A stretch of DNA of 64,000 nt from Stackebrandtia albiflava (lineage in GTDB: Bacteria; Actinomycetota; Actinomycetes; Mycobacteriales; Micromonosporaceae): positions 907,956 to 971,955 of the forward strand of contig NZ_VLLL01000005.1 of the NCBI RefSeq assembly GCF_007994225.1, given 5' to 3'. The position numbers were made by a program, and so were the translations under genes. The notes beneath the pieces are model-generated. The model did no database searches, was not told where the DNA came from, and was given only the letters and a program-made list of their open reading frames with translations. This document shows positions 8,566 through 17,689 of the stretch, in pieces. How positions within the stretch are numbered: the first letter of the stretch is position 1; each line of letters opens with the position of its first letter.

Positions 8566-9458
8566 GCCCGAAGCGTTCCACGGCCGCCGCCGACATCGGG
8601 GAGGCCGCCGCCCGCAAGACCGCCGTGGCGTTGGCCCGCCGGGTCGGCTTCTACGCCGTCACCTGCCTGATCTCGGTGTTCTTCGCCCTGCCACTGCTGT
8701 GGCTGGTGACGGCCCCGTTCGACGCCAGCCCGGCATACGCCATCGAGTTCCCCGAACCGACGTTGCGCAACTTCGAGACCATCCTGTCCAATCCGTACGC
8801 GTTGCCGTCACTGCTGAACTCGCTGATCCTGGCGGTCGGGACGGCCCTGTTCGTGGTGACCGGCGCGGCGTTGGCGGCCTACGCGCTGTCGCGGGTGCGG
8901 ATACCCGGCCGGGACGCACTGCTGTACGTCCTGCTGCTGTTGTCGAGTGTGGTCACCGGTACCGCGGCGATGGTGCCGCTGTTCCTCATGGTCTCGGAGG
9001 TCGGCGGCGCGATCCACCCGGTGCTGGGTGTCGACTCGCACTTCTCGGTGACCCTGGTGATGACCGGCGGCCTGCTGCCGGCGGCGATCTTCATGCTCAA
9101 GGACTTCGTCGACTCGATCCCGCCGTCGTACGAGGAGTCGGCGCGGGTGTTCGGCGCCTCCCCGTTCCGGGTGCTGAAGGACGTCGTGGTCCCGTTGATC
9201 ACGCCCGGTCTGGCCACGATCGCGGTGTGGAGCATCGTCAACGTGTGGGGCAACTTCCTCGTGCCGTTCATCCTGCTGCGCGACGCCGACAAACAGCCCG
9301 CCGCGGTGCTCATCCGGACGCTGTACACCGAGGCGGGGCAGCCGAATCTGGCCCTGCTGGCGACGTTCTCGCTGTTGTACTCGCTGCCGGTGGTGGCCAT
9401 GTACCTGTTCGTCTCCAAGAAGTACGGCTTCCGCTTCCACGGAGGGATCAAGAGCTGA
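8562..9458 (+). CDS. Sugar ABC transporter permease, MalG type
   Basis: Second permease subunit, 298 residues, with six hydrophobic segments and an EAA loop (EESARVFGASPFRVLKD) around residue 190. It forms the membrane channel with the preceding permease. The start lies in an ATGA overlap with that gene, and the stop shares one base with the ATPase start (TGATG), so the complex is encoded in a coupled string. Confidence 0.93.
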   Translation: MSPKRSTAAADIGEAAARKTAVALARRVGFYAVTCLISVFFALPLLWLVTAPFDASPAYAIEFPEPTLRNFETILSNPYALPSLLNSLILAVGTALFVVTGAALAAYALSRVRIPGRDALLYVLLLLSSVVTGTAAMVPLFLMVSEVGGAIHPVLGVDSHFSVTLVMTGGLLPAAIFMLKDFVDSIPPSYEESARVFGASPFRVLKDVVVPLITPGLATIAVWSIVNVWGNFLVPFILLRDADKQPAAVLIRTLYTEAGQPNLALLATFSLLYSLPVVAMYLFVSKKYGFRFHGGIKS

Positions 9459-10549
9459 TGACCCGGATCCGGCTTACCGGCCTGACCAAGGTGTTCGACG
9501 GCGGTGTGACGGCACTCGACCGGCTCGACCTGACGGTCGAGCCCGGCGAGTTCTTCGCGCTGCTCGGCCCGTCCGGTTGCGGCAAGACGACGTTGCTGCG
9601 CACCATGGCGGGACTGGAACAGGCGACCTCCGGGACGATCCGGTTCGCCGAGCGCGACGTCACCCGGGTGGCGCCCGGTGACCGTGACGTCGCCATGGTC
9701 TTCCAGGACTACGCCCTGTTCCCGCACATGACCGTGGTCGACAACATCTCGTATCCGTTGAAGGTGAAGGGCCGGGCGAAACCCGAGCGGACCGCGCGGG
9801 CCGAGGAGGTCGGGCGCCAACTGGGTCTGGAGGCGTTGACGGCCCGCAGGCCCTCGGCACTGTCGGGCGGCCAACAGCAACGGGTGGCGCTGGCGCGTGC
9901 CGTGGCGTGCCGCCCGGCGCTGTTCCTGTTCGACGAACCCCTGTCCAACCTGGACGCGCGACTGCGGTTGGAGGCGCGGGGCTTCCTGAAGCGGTTGCAG
10001 CGGGAACTGGGCGTCACCACCGTCTTCGTCACACACGACCAGGCCGAGGCGCTCGCCCTGGCCGACCGGATCGCCGTCATGGAGTCCGGGCGCGTCCGGC
10101 AGCTCGGTACGCCCCGGGAGGTGTTCGCGCGTCCCGCCGACACCTTCGTCGCCAACTTCATCGGTTCCACGCCGATGAACCTGGTTCCCGCCGAGGTCGA
10201 GGGCGACCGGCTGCGGGTGGCCGGGGGCGTGTTCGCCGCGCCGCAGGGCGTGGTCGCCGGATCCGCGAAGGTCACCGCCGGGATCCGGCCGGAGTACCTC
10301 CGCCTCCACGATGCGGAGCCCACCGACGCGCCGGACGCCCCCACCGGCACTGTGTCCATCCTGGAGAACCTGGGCGCCACCACCCTGGTGACCGTCGACT
10401 GCGGCGGTGAGTCCCTATCGGCCGTGGTCCCGGAGGACGCCGAACCGGCGCCCGGATCGCGGGTGTGGTTGACGCCGCAACCCGGCCGTCTCCTGGTGTA
10501 CGACAACGACTCCGGCGAACTGCTGCCCCGCCGGGACCCGGCCGGATGA
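9458..10549 (+). CDS. Sugar ABC transporter ATP-binding protein (UgpC/MsmX-like)
   Basis: ATPase subunit of the importer, 363 residues. Walker A GPSGCGKTT is near residue 37, the Q-loop at FQDYALFPH, the signature LSGGQQQR near residue 133 and Walker B LFLFDEP near residue 153; the H-loop is VTHDQ. The C-terminal 120 residues form the TOBE/OB regulatory domain of the CUT1 family. Presence of a dedicated ATPase in the operon is notable because many actinobacterial CUT1 systems share one MsiK ATPase. The last bases overlap the next gene in ATGA. Confidence 0.94.
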   Translation: MTRIRLTGLTKVFDGGVTALDRLDLTVEPGEFFALLGPSGCGKTTLLRTMAGLEQATSGTIRFAERDVTRVAPGDRDVAMVFQDYALFPHMTVVDNISYPLKVKGRAKPERTARAEEVGRQLGLEALTARRPSALSGGQQQRVALARAVACRPALFLFDEPLSNLDARLRLEARGFLKRLQRELGVTTVFVTHDQAEALALADRIAVMESGRVRQLGTPREVFARPADTFVANFIGSTPMNLVPAEVEGDRLRVAGGVFAAPQGVVAGSAKVTAGIRPEYLRLHDAEPTDAPDAPTGTVSILENLGATTLVTVDCGGESLSAVVPEDAEPAPGSRVWLTPQPGRLLVYDNDSGELLPRRDPAG

Positions 10550-11757
10550 TCGTCCATACCGGAGAGTGGACTCCGGCCGACCGTGTCGCCTCGCCCTACC
10601 GGTACCTTCCGGCGCACGTACCCGACGGGGCGGCGGGGATCCGGGTTCGGCTCGCCTATCCCGCCGACGCGGGCGTCCTCGACCTCGGATGTATCGGACC
10701 GGACGGTTTCCGAGGCTGGTCGGGTGGCGCGCGCGACGAGTTCGTCATCACCGCCGGCCACGCGACACCGGGGTACCTGCCGGGACGACCGGAGCCGGGG
10801 GAGTGGCACGTGGTGCTCGGCCTGTACCGGGTTCCCGCCCGGTTGCCGTACGAGGTCACCGTCACCGTCCTGTCGGAGGCGCCGGAACCACCGCCGGTGA
10901 CGGCGCCGCCGGTACCGGACCGCCCGCCGCGCCGGAACCCGCCCGCTCCGCCCGGTCGTAGATGGCTGGCGGGCGACCTCCACTGCCACAGCCACCACTC
11001 GGACGGCACGGGGAGTGTCCCGGAGCTGGCCGCCGCCGCCGTCTCGGCGGGCCTGGACTTCCTGGCCGTCACCGATCACAACACCGTCAGCCACCACCGG
11101 GAGCTGGACGCGGTCTCCCGTCGCTACGGCGTGCACCTGATCCCGGGGCAGGAGATCACCACCGATCGGGGCCACGCCAACGCCTTCGGCGACATCGGGT
11201 GGATCGACTTCCGGGCGTCCGCCGCCGAGTGGTTCGCCGAGGTGGCGAGACGTGGCGGTGTCGTGTCGGTGAACCACCCGATCGCGACCGACTGCGCCTG
11301 GCAGTTCCCGCTGGACGCGCCGCCGCCGGCGGCGGAGATCTGGCACAGCACGTGGCACGACACGACCTGGCGCGGCCCGTTGGCGTGGTGGCTGGCCGCC
11401 GGTCCCGCGGTGGTACCCGTGGGCGGCTCCGACTACCACTCGCCGGACGGCGCGGCCCCGTTGGGAAGGCCCGTCACCTGGCTGTGCGTACCCGACTCGG
11501 CACCGGTCACGACCGAGGCGCTGTTGGACGCCTTGCGGACCGGGGCGGTGGCGGTCGGGGCCGACCGCACCGGACCGGCGATCCTGCCGGGCGACGCGAC
11601 GGTGAACGTGGCGACGGAGACGCCGGTGGTGCTGGCCGACTTCACCGGGCGGCGCCGAATCGTCCCCGCCGGCACGGTGAGCCTGCCGGCCGAACCGGGG
11701 GCGCACTGGATCGAGGACTTCAAGGGGGCCGTCGTCGCACTGTGCCGCGTCGGTTGA
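10546..11757 (+). CDS. CehA/McbA family PHP-domain metallohydrolase
   Basis: Predicted metal-dependent phosphoesterase or hydrolase, 403 residues. An N-terminal beta-sandwich-like region of about 130 residues and a Pro-rich linker (PPVPDRPPRRNPPAPP) precede a PHP domain with DLHCHSHHSDG near residue 145, TDHNT, and downstream metal ligands (VNHP, GGSDYHS). No signal peptide is visible. It is the last gene of the sugar-transport operon, overlapping the ATPase by four bases. CehA/McbA members act on esters and phosphoesters such as phosphoglycerol derivatives; in this setting it may dephosphorylate or cleave an imported substrate. The exact reaction cannot be read from sequence. Confidence 0.85.
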   Translation: MIVHTGEWTPADRVASPYRYLPAHVPDGAAGIRVRLAYPADAGVLDLGCIGPDGFRGWSGGARDEFVITAGHATPGYLPGRPEPGEWHVVLGLYRVPARLPYEVTVTVLSEAPEPPPVTAPPVPDRPPRRNPPAPPGRRWLAGDLHCHSHHSDGTGSVPELAAAAVSAGLDFLAVTDHNTVSHHRELDAVSRRYGVHLIPGQEITTDRGHANAFGDIGWIDFRASAAEWFAEVARRGGVVSVNHPIATDCAWQFPLDAPPPAAEIWHSTWHDTTWRGPLAWWLAAGPAVVPVGGSDYHSPDGAAPLGRPVTWLCVPDSAPVTTEALLDALRTGAVAVGADRTGPAILPGDATVNVATETPVVLADFTGRRRIVPAGTVSLPAEPGAHWIEDFKGAVVALCRVG

Positions 11758-12267
11758 TCAGTCGTGCGTGCCGGTGGACGGCGCGACGACGAACGCCTCT
11801 ATGGTCGCCAGGTCGGCGGGCCGCAGTCCGGCCCGGCTGCGCGGCCGGATGGGCAGTACCTCTCCCTGCTCGTGCAAGGCGTCGCGGTCGGCGTCATCGA
11901 TGGGCACCTCGGTGTCGTCGGTCCAGACCACGCGGTGGCCGGCGCTCAGGTTCTCCCAGACGGCGGCCCACTTCCACATGTCCGCGTGACCGGTCGGCCG
12001 CCGTGTGAACGCCCGCGCGAGCCTGGGGAGCCGCCACAGGTCCTCCAGCAGGTGGGCGTCGGGGCACCAGGTGCTGCACCAGACCACGTCCACGGCACCG
12101 GACGTGGCCAGGTCGCGGATCCGGTCGACCAGGCGCACCGACCACCGCAGCGGATAGGTGACCCCGGCGGCGGCCACGTCGGCGGTCGCGATCCGGCCGG
12201 GCCAGGCGGGACGGGGCGCGTTGATCACACCGTCCACATCGAGCAGCCATACGGTTCTTCGTCTCAA
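11758..12267 (-). CDS. HAD-like hydrolase domain protein
   Basis: Protein of 169 residues with the HAD motif I DVDGV (DxDG) within its first 15 residues and a later acidic motif (TDDTEVP) fitting motif IV. It resembles the actinobacterial HAD-domain proteins related to those of Swiss-army-knife RNA-repair systems; substrate unknown. I place the start at TTG 12267 with GAGG about 8 bases upstream. The frame is open to ATG 12399, but that adds only a proline run and repetitive arginine-rich residues. It is convergent with, and directly abuts, the metallohydrolase stop. Confidence 0.75.
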   Translation of the reverse strand: MRRRTVWLLDVDGVINAPRPAWPGRIATADVAAAGVTYPLRWSVRLVDRIRDLATSGAVDVVWCSTWCPDAHLLEDLWRLPRLARAFTRRPTGHADMWKWAAVWENLSAGHRVVWTDDTEVPIDDADRDALHEQGEVLPIRPRSRAGLRPADLATIEAFVVAPSTGTHD

Positions 12268-12573
12268 GGGGCACCTCGGAGGAGTCGGATGAGGTCCACC
12301 CGGCTCGGTGGCGTCGGGTGAGGACGGCGCACGGGACGGCCGTCCCCGGCGCGGTGGCGGCGGGGGCGGGGGCGGGGTGGAGGGGGAGGTGATGGACATC
12401 CTACCGGGGGAGTCGTGGTCCCGCGTCGCGGTGACACGGCGGAGGCCCTCGGCCGTTCACCGGAGGGGAGGCCCGAGTCGACCGTCGGACGAGTGCGAGA
12501 CGGGCCGCGTGGCGGCACGCGGCCGGTCTGATCGGGGACTACCGGGTGCGCCGCGTGTCCCCGGCGGGTCGAC
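12268..12573. other. Intergenic region with G-quadruplex motif and palindrome
   Basis: No credible gene. It holds a perfect palindrome GGGACGGCCGTCCC (12333-12346) and a G-rich run (12362-12386) of four G tracts of 4-5 separated by loops of 1, 1 and 4 bases, a textbook G-quadruplex pattern on the plus strand, upstream of the HAD gene and downstream of azlD. Confidence 0.5.
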
Positions 12574-12882
12574 TCAGGGGACGCCGAGCAGTCGGAGCAG
12601 GGCGGTCGCCGCGGCGGCGGCGACGACCACGACGACGAACGGCGCCCGCCGCCACGCCAGGAGACCGCCCACTCCCACACCGGCCGGGAGTGCCCAGCCG
12701 GCGAACTCCCCGCCGTCCATCACCGCGGCCGTGGCGACCAGGCCCGCCAACAGCACGGTCGCGGCGCGGCGGATCACCGTCTGCACCCGGTCCGACAGGG
12801 TGATCCGGTCGCGCAGCAGCGGTCCGGCGAAGCGGAATGCGAAGGTACCCAGGGCCAGCGCGACGATCGCGGTGACGGTCAT
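12574..12882 (-). CDS. azlD: AzlD family branched-chain amino acid exporter subunit
   Basis: Small membrane protein of 102 residues with about three to four hydrophobic segments, the size and pattern of AzlD. It acts with AzlC in export of branched-chain amino acids. The ATG at 12882 overlaps the azlC stop in ATGA, so the pair is translationally coupled. It contains the family-typical FRFAGPLL and a strongly hydrophobic Val/Ala-rich last segment. Confidence 0.88.
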   Translation of the reverse strand: MTVTAIVALALGTFAFRFAGPLLRDRITLSDRVQTVIRRAATVLLAGLVATAAVMDGGEFAGWALPAGVGVGGLLAWRRAPFVVVVVAAAAATALLRLLGVP

Positions 12883-13604
12883 GCCCTTCCTCCGGTGTCG
12901 GCGGGGGTCGCCCGGTCCGGGCCGGTGGCGTGGTCGCGTCGGGGCCATCCGGCGGCGAGTCCGAGCAGCGCCAGCAGGACGTTGACGCCGCCGGGCACGA
13001 ACGGTGTCGTGACGACGGCGATGACCGCGCCGACCAGTGCCGCCCGCAAGGTGGCGTGTTCCCGCAGTGCCGGCAGCAACAGGGCCAGCAGTGCGGCGGG
13101 GAAGGCGGCGTCGAGGCCGAGGGCGTCGGTGTCGCTGACGATCCGGCCCGCGAACGCGCCCGCCACGGTGCCGAGGTTCCAGGTGACGAACATGCCGATG
13201 CCGCAGGCCCAGTAGGCGGCCCGGGCCGACCGGGGGTCGTGTGCGCGGCCGAGCGCGAACGCGGCCGATTCGTCTATGAGCAGGTGGCTTCCCACGATCC
13301 GCCGCCATGGCCCGGTGCCGAGGACGTCGCCGATCGCGAGCCCGAACGGCAGGTGACGGGCGTTGAGGATCAGGCCGCCGACCACCGCCGCCACCGGGCC
13401 GCCGCCGGCGGCGATCACGCCGACGGCGAGGAACTGCGAGGCGCCGGCGAACACCAGGACCGACATCAGGCACGGGACCCACCACGCCATGCCGGTGGAC
13501 ACCGCGATGGCGCCGAAGGACGCGCCGATGAACGCGGCACCGGTCGCCAGCGGGGCGACGTCACGCATGACGGCCGGGTCGAGTGTTCGATGTACCAAAC
13601 GCAC
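12879..13604 (-). CDS. azlC: AzlC family branched-chain amino acid export permease
   Basis: Integral membrane protein of 241 residues, large subunit of the AzlCD exporter. It shows the family features GAAFIGASFGAIAV, FAGASQF and LNARHLPFGLAIG, followed by DESAAFAL. GTG 13604 is my start; ATG 13568 (MRDVAPLATG) is the alternative. Neither has a clear ribosome-binding site, and a -10-like TATACA sits directly upstream of the GTG, so the mRNA may be leaderless. It is divergent from an XRE-cupin regulator with an inverted repeat between them. Confidence 0.88.
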   Translation of the reverse strand: MRLVHRTLDPAVMRDVAPLATGAAFIGASFGAIAVSTGMAWWVPCLMSVLVFAGASQFLAVGVIAAGGGPVAAVVGGLILNARHLPFGLAIGDVLGTGPWRRIVGSHLLIDESAAFALGRAHDPRSARAAYWACGIGMFVTWNLGTVAGAFAGRIVSDTDALGLDAAFPAALLALLLPALREHATLRAALVGAVIAVVTTPFVPGGVNVLLALLGLAAGWPRRDHATGPDRATPADTGGRA

Positions 13605-13620
13605 GTATCATGTATAGAAC
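13585..13620. promoter_or_regulatory. Divergent promoter and operator between azlC and its regulator
   Basis: Imperfect inverted repeat opening with GTTCGATGTACC and closing with the complement of GTTCTATACATG, outer half-sites GTTC/GAAC. It overlaps a plus-strand -10 (TATCAT, 13606-13611) and a minus-strand -10-like TATACA. The position suits an autoregulatory operator for the XRE protein that controls both directions. Confidence 0.5.
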
Positions 13621-13670
13621 GCCACACCGGCGTTTGTCCAATCGAACGAACCGACTGTCAGGGCGAACAC

Positions 13671-14231
13671 ATGGTCAATCCCGCCAAACCGCCGCTGGAC
13701 GTGATCGCCGCCTCACTCCGCCGGGAACGCGCCCGGCTCGGGCTGTCGCTCAGCGAGGTCGCCAAACGCGCGGGAATCGCCAAGTCGACCCTCTCGCAAC
13801 TGGAGTCCGGCACCGGCAACCCCAACGTAGAGACGCTGTGGGCACTGGGCGTGGCACTGGACGTCCCCTTCGCCGCGCTGGTCGAACCGCCGGTCCCGGC
13901 CGTCAAGGTGATCCGCATGGGCGAGGGACCGGGCGTCGCCGCCGAACGCGCCGACTACATCGCCACCCTGCTGGCCGGGTCGCCCGGCCACACCCGGCGC
14001 GACCTCTACCTGATCACCGCCGAGCCCGGGGAGCCGCGCTACTCCGACCCGCACATGCCCGGAGTCGTCGAGCACGTCGTGCTCGCCAGCGGGCTCGCCA
14101 GGATCGGCCCCGCCGAGGATCCGGTCGAGCTGTCACCCGGCGACTACGTCAGCTACCCCGGCGACGCGCCGCACATCTTCGACGCGCGAGAGGCGGGCAC
14201 CATGGCGGTACTCGTATCCGAACACCGCTGA
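13671..14231 (+). CDS. XRE family transcriptional regulator with cupin domain
   Basis: 186-residue regulator. Residues 12-66 form a helix-turn-helix (SLSEVAKRAGIAKSTLSQLE), followed by a C-terminal cupin barrel (VVEHVVLASG, SPGDYVSYPGDAPHIF) expected to sense a small ligand. This architecture is the common partner of azlCD operons, where it senses amino acids or related metabolites. Start ATG 13671; GGGCG upstream is a weak ribosome-binding site. It is transcribed away from azlCD across a shared palindrome. Confidence 0.9.
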   Translation: MVNPAKPPLDVIAASLRRERARLGLSLSEVAKRAGIAKSTLSQLESGTGNPNVETLWALGVALDVPFAALVEPPVPAVKVIRMGEGPGVAAERADYIATLLAGSPGHTRRDLYLITAEPGEPRYSDPHMPGVVEHVVLASGLARIGPAEDPVELSPGDYVSYPGDAPHIFDAREAGTMAVLVSEHR

Positions 14232-14245
14232 CCCTCGGCGCGACG

Positions 14246-14282
14246 ACGGCCGCCCCGGTCCGCGGTGGACCGGGGCGGCCGT
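14246..14282. terminator. Bidirectional terminator
   Basis: Perfect 16-bp inverted repeat (ACGGCCGCCCCGGTCC and complement) with a 5-base loop, between the convergent stops of the XRE regulator (14231) and the glycosidase (14298). Confidence 0.8.
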
Positions 14283-14297
14283 GGAACTCCGCCGGGA

Positions 14298-15866
14298 TCA
14301 GGGCAGCGGCACGAGCCTGGTGAAGTCGGCGGTGGCGATGTCGCCCGGCCGGACCGTCACGACGGCGAGCGGCTTGCCCACCACACCGTCGGGCAGGTCG
14401 ATCCGCACGAAGTAGACCCCGGGCGTGACGTTGGCGAACCCGAACCAGCCCGCGCCGTCGGCGGTCTGCCGGCGGTCGTCACCGTGGCCGAGGATCGGAT
14501 CGAGGGTCATCGTCACCTGGTCGAGCGCCGTGCCGTCCCGCAACGCGACGGTGCCGGTGACGTGCCCGGTGGTCGGCGCGGTCTTCCAGGTCATCTCCGG
14601 CACTGCGACGTCCTGCGCGAACGGGGCGTCCGGTCCCTCGGTGAGGGCGGCGATCAACGCGGCGCGTTCGGAGTCCTTGGTGGCGGGGTCGGAGACGGCC
14701 GTCATGCTGGCGTTGGCGTAGGAGTAACCGGACCAGCCCGCCATGGTGTTGCCCGCCGCCGAGGGCGTCAGCGTGTCGTGCACCTGGGCGACGCTGTCGG
14801 GTATCCCGTTCAGGTACAGCGCGGGACCGTTGACGGTGTGCCGGTCACCCTGCCAGTCGGCCAGGACCTCGTTCCACTCGTCGAACATCCGTGCCTGGTC
14901 CGGGTTCCACTCCCGCTTGTAGTTCATCGCCACGACGGTGTCCATGATCCCCTCGTCGAGCCAGCCCTTCCAGTCCTGCAGGACCTCCGCGTAGGTGCGG
15001 GTGTTCTCCCAGCCGCCGACCGTCTGCGGGCCGAAGCCGTAGGTGATGGCGTCGTGCGACAACCGCAGCAGCGGGTCCACGTCGTACATCGTCAGGTAGA
15101 TCTTGCGCACGAGGTTGGTGATCTGGTCGCGACGCCAGTCGTTCCACGCCGGATCGTCGGCGGCGGGCACCTCGCTGGTGCCGGTCAACGCCTGGTAGCG
15201 GGCCACCGCGACGTCGTTGTAGCCCCAGTCGCTGTGGGTGAAGGTGGAGCTTCCGTCGGGGTAGCGGATGTAGTCCAGGTTGATGCCGTCGACGTCGTAC
15301 TCGGTGACGATGCTGCGGATGCCCGCCACGATGTACTCGACGGCGGCGGGGTGACCCGGGTCGATGTAGGTGTTGTTGCCGACCTTCTCGGTCCCGTCGG
15401 TCTTCTTGTTGAGCCACCGGTCGGCACCGGTGGCGCCGGGACCGTGCTGGTTGTACACGTGGTCGGGGGAACGGGGCGGGGTGGCCGAGTTCCACAGGGT
15501 GTTGACGTTGACCCAGGCGTGCACCTCGATGCCGGCGGCGTGGGCCTGCGCGATGACCTCGTCCAGTGGATCGTAGGGCGCGGGGTCGATCGCGGCGTCG
15601 GTGCGGGGGTACAGGGCGCGGTTGCAGAAGCAGTCGTAGCGGCGGGCCACCTGCACGATCAGGGCGTTGGCGTTGAGCGCGGTGGCGTCGGCGACCAACT
15701 CGGTGACCTGTGCGGGGGTGTAGATGCCCTCGTTGAAGCCGTCCACCCACATGCTGCGCCAATGTTCGGCGGGGGCGTCCTCGGCGGCGGCGGGCGTGGC
15801 GGTCAGCAGGGTGGCGAGTAGGCCGCACAGGGCTAGCAGTGCGGCCGGGAACCGTCGTTTCATCAT
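14298..15866 (-). CDS. Secreted GH10-like glycosyl hydrolase (UPF0748/GHL10)
   Basis: 522-residue secreted protein. A Sec signal peptide (MMKRRF, hydrophobic core, TPAAAED cleavage region) precedes a TIM-barrel of the family 10 glycosylhydrolase-like group, with DGINLDYIRYPD near residue 190 and MWVDGFNEGIY near residue 40. The last 90 residues form a beta-sandwich like carboxypeptidase regulatory or Ig-like domains. Members (YngK-like) act on cell-wall or extracellular glycans; the substrate here is unknown. Double ATG at 15866/15863 with GGAGG 6 bases upstream; the frame extends farther upstream but lacks signal-peptide logic. Confidence 0.88.
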   Translation of the reverse strand: MMKRRFPAALLALCGLLATLLTATPAAAEDAPAEHWRSMWVDGFNEGIYTPAQVTELVADATALNANALIVQVARRYDCFCNRALYPRTDAAIDPAPYDPLDEVIAQAHAAGIEVHAWVNVNTLWNSATPPRSPDHVYNQHGPGATGADRWLNKKTDGTEKVGNNTYIDPGHPAAVEYIVAGIRSIVTEYDVDGINLDYIRYPDGSSTFTHSDWGYNDVAVARYQALTGTSEVPAADDPAWNDWRRDQITNLVRKIYLTMYDVDPLLRLSHDAITYGFGPQTVGGWENTRTYAEVLQDWKGWLDEGIMDTVVAMNYKREWNPDQARMFDEWNEVLADWQGDRHTVNGPALYLNGIPDSVAQVHDTLTPSAAGNTMAGWSGYSYANASMTAVSDPATKDSERAALIAALTEGPDAPFAQDVAVPEMTWKTAPTTGHVTGTVALRDGTALDQVTMTLDPILGHGDDRRQTADGAGWFGFANVTPGVYFVRIDLPDGVVGKPLAVVTVRPGDIATADFTRLVPLP

Positions 15867-15944
15867 CGTCCTCCGGTGGGCGGTTCGGAGTGGGCGCGGT
15901 CGCGGCCCGGGGTGATCGATACCGACAGAGCTTAGGACCACGTC

Positions 15945-15980
15945 CATAATTTAGAAGAAATCACATATATAAAAACACCA
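15945..15980. promoter_or_regulatory. AT-rich island between divergent glycosidase and catalase
   Basis: A 36-base stretch of roughly three-quarters A+T (TTTAGAAGAAATCACATATA within it), striking in a genome this GC-rich. It lies in the 224-base divergent interval and probably contains promoter elements or a regulator or nucleoid-protein site. No exact -35/-10 pair is assigned. Confidence 0.4.
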
Positions 15981-16090
15981 TGGTGACGCTCCGGGGTCGT
16001 CCCGGCTCGCGCCATTATGTCCGAAACGCTCCTCGCGGACCGCGCCGACACCTAGCATCGGCACAGGGTCGGTGAGGACGGGGGAGCGGC

Positions 16091-17542
16091 ATGGCTCAGC
16101 GGGACTACAGCACCAACAGCGTCGGCAACCCGACGGCCAGTGAGGAGCACTCTCTCACGGTCGGACCGGACGGCCCCATACTGCTGCACGACCACTACCT
16201 GATCGAGAAGATGGCCCAGTTCAACCGCGAACGGGTTCCCGAACGGCAACCACACGCCAAGGGCGGCGGCGCGTTCGGCCACTTCGAGGTCACCCACGAC
16301 GTCAGCGCCTTCACCAAGGCCCGGGTGTTCCAACCCGGACAACGCACCGAGGTCCTGGCGCGCTTCTCCACCGTCGCCGGGGAACGCGGTAGCCCCGACA
16401 CCTGGCGCGACCCGCGCGGCTTCGCCCTGAAGTTCTACACCGAACACGGCAACTACGACATGGTCGGCAACAACACGCCGGTCTTCTTCGTCCGCGACCC
16501 CATGAAGTTCCAGGACTTCATCCGCTCCCAGAAACGCCGCGCCGACAACGACTTCCGCGACCACGACATGCAGTGGGACTTCTGGACCCTGTCGCCCGAA
16601 TCCGCGCACCAGGTCACCTGGCTCATGGGCGACCGGGGTATCCCCAAGACGTGGCGGCACATGGACGGCTACTCCAGCCACACCTACCTGTGGATGAACG
16701 ACGCCGGCGAACGCTTCTGGGTCAAGTACCACTTCAAGACCGACCAGGGCAACGACTTCCTCACCCAGGAGGAGGGCGACCGCATCGCCGGCATCGACGG
16801 CGACTACCACCGGCGGGACCTGTTCGACGCCATCGGCCGCGGCGAATACCCCACCTGGACGCTCCACATGCAGATCATGCCGTTCGTCGAGGCCGCCGGA
16901 TACCGGTTCAACCCGTTCGACCTCACCAAGGTGTGGCCGCACGGCGACTACCCGCTGATCCCCGTCGGCAGGCTCACCCTCGACCGCAACCCGACGGACT
17001 TCCACACCGAGATCGAACAGGCCGCGTTCGAACCCAGCAACCTCGTGCCCGGGATCGGCCCCAGCCCCGACAAGATGCTGCTGGGCCGGATGTTCTCCTA
17101 CCCCGACGCACACCGCTACCGCATCGGCGCCAACTACAACGAACTCCCCGTCAACCGGCCGCGCGCCGCCGAGGTGCGGGCCTACAACAAGGACGGACAC
17201 ATGCGGCACCACAACCCCGGCGACCCGGTGTACGTGCCCAACTCCAAGGGCGGGCCGCAGTCCGACACCGACCGGTTCGGCGAACCCGCCGGCTGGCACA
17301 CCGACGGCGAGATGATGCACGCCGCCTACACGCTCCGCCCGGACGACGACGACTGGGGACAGGCCGGGACCCTGGTGCGCGACGTCCTCGACGACGCTTC
17401 CCGGGAACGCCTGGTGAACAACATCGTCGGGCACCTGCTCAAGAACGTGACCGAACCCGTGCTGACACGCGCATTCGAATACTGGCGGAACGTCGACGCG
17501 GCCCTGGGGGAGCGGGTCGAGAACGGAGTCCGCGGCGCGTGA
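16091..17542 (+). CDS. katA: Monofunctional heme catalase, small-subunit type
   Basis: Catalase of 483 residues that dismutates hydrogen peroxide, the length of clade-3 small-subunit enzymes. The distal histidine is in [13 protein letters not shown] (about residue 55), the distal asparagine in VGNNTPVFF (about residue 128), and the proximal heme tyrosine in [12 protein letters not shown] (about residue 338). ATG 16091 has GGGGAGC upstream. No signal peptide; cytoplasmic. It is monocistronic and divergent from the secreted glycosidase; no oxidative-stress regulator gene is adjacent. Confidence 0.96.
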   Translation: MAQRDYSTNSVGNPTASEEHSLTVGPDGPILLHDHYLIEKMAQFNRERVPERQPHAKGGGAFGHFEVTHDVSAFTKARVFQPGQRTEVLARFSTVAGERGSPDTWRDPRGFALKFYTEHGNYDMVGNNTPVFFVRDPMKFQDFIRSQKRRADNDFRDHDMQWDFWTLSPESAHQVTWLMGDRGIPKTWRHMDGYSSHTYLWMNDAGERFWVKYHFKTDQGNDFLTQEEGDRIAGIDGDYHRRDLFDAIGRGEYPTWTLHMQIMPFVEAAGYRFNPFDLTKVWPHGDYPLIPVGRLTLDRNPTDFHTEIEQAAFEPSNLVPGIGPSPDKMLLGRMFSYPDAHRYRIGANYNELPVNRPRAAEVRAYNKDGHMRHHNPGDPVYVPNSKGGPQSDTDRFGEPAGWHTDGEMMHAAYTLRPDDDDWGQAGTLVRDVLDDASRERLVNNIVGHLLKNVTEPVLTRAFEYWRNVDAALGERVENGVRGA

Positions 17543-17689
17543 CCCGGGCCGGTGCCGCGAGCCGCGAACCGGTGGCGTCGTGCATGCTTGAATGACCTTC
17601 CACGACCGGAACACCGCCGAGGAACGGCCCCGAGCCCGGGACGTCGGCCGTCACCCGGTCACGACGGACATCGGGCGGCGAGGAGCGAC

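Noticed and set aside
12268..12399. N-terminal extension of the HAD protein to ATG 12399
   Set aside because: The added residues are a proline run and repetitive sequence; TTG 12267 has a better ribosome-binding site and directly precedes motif I.
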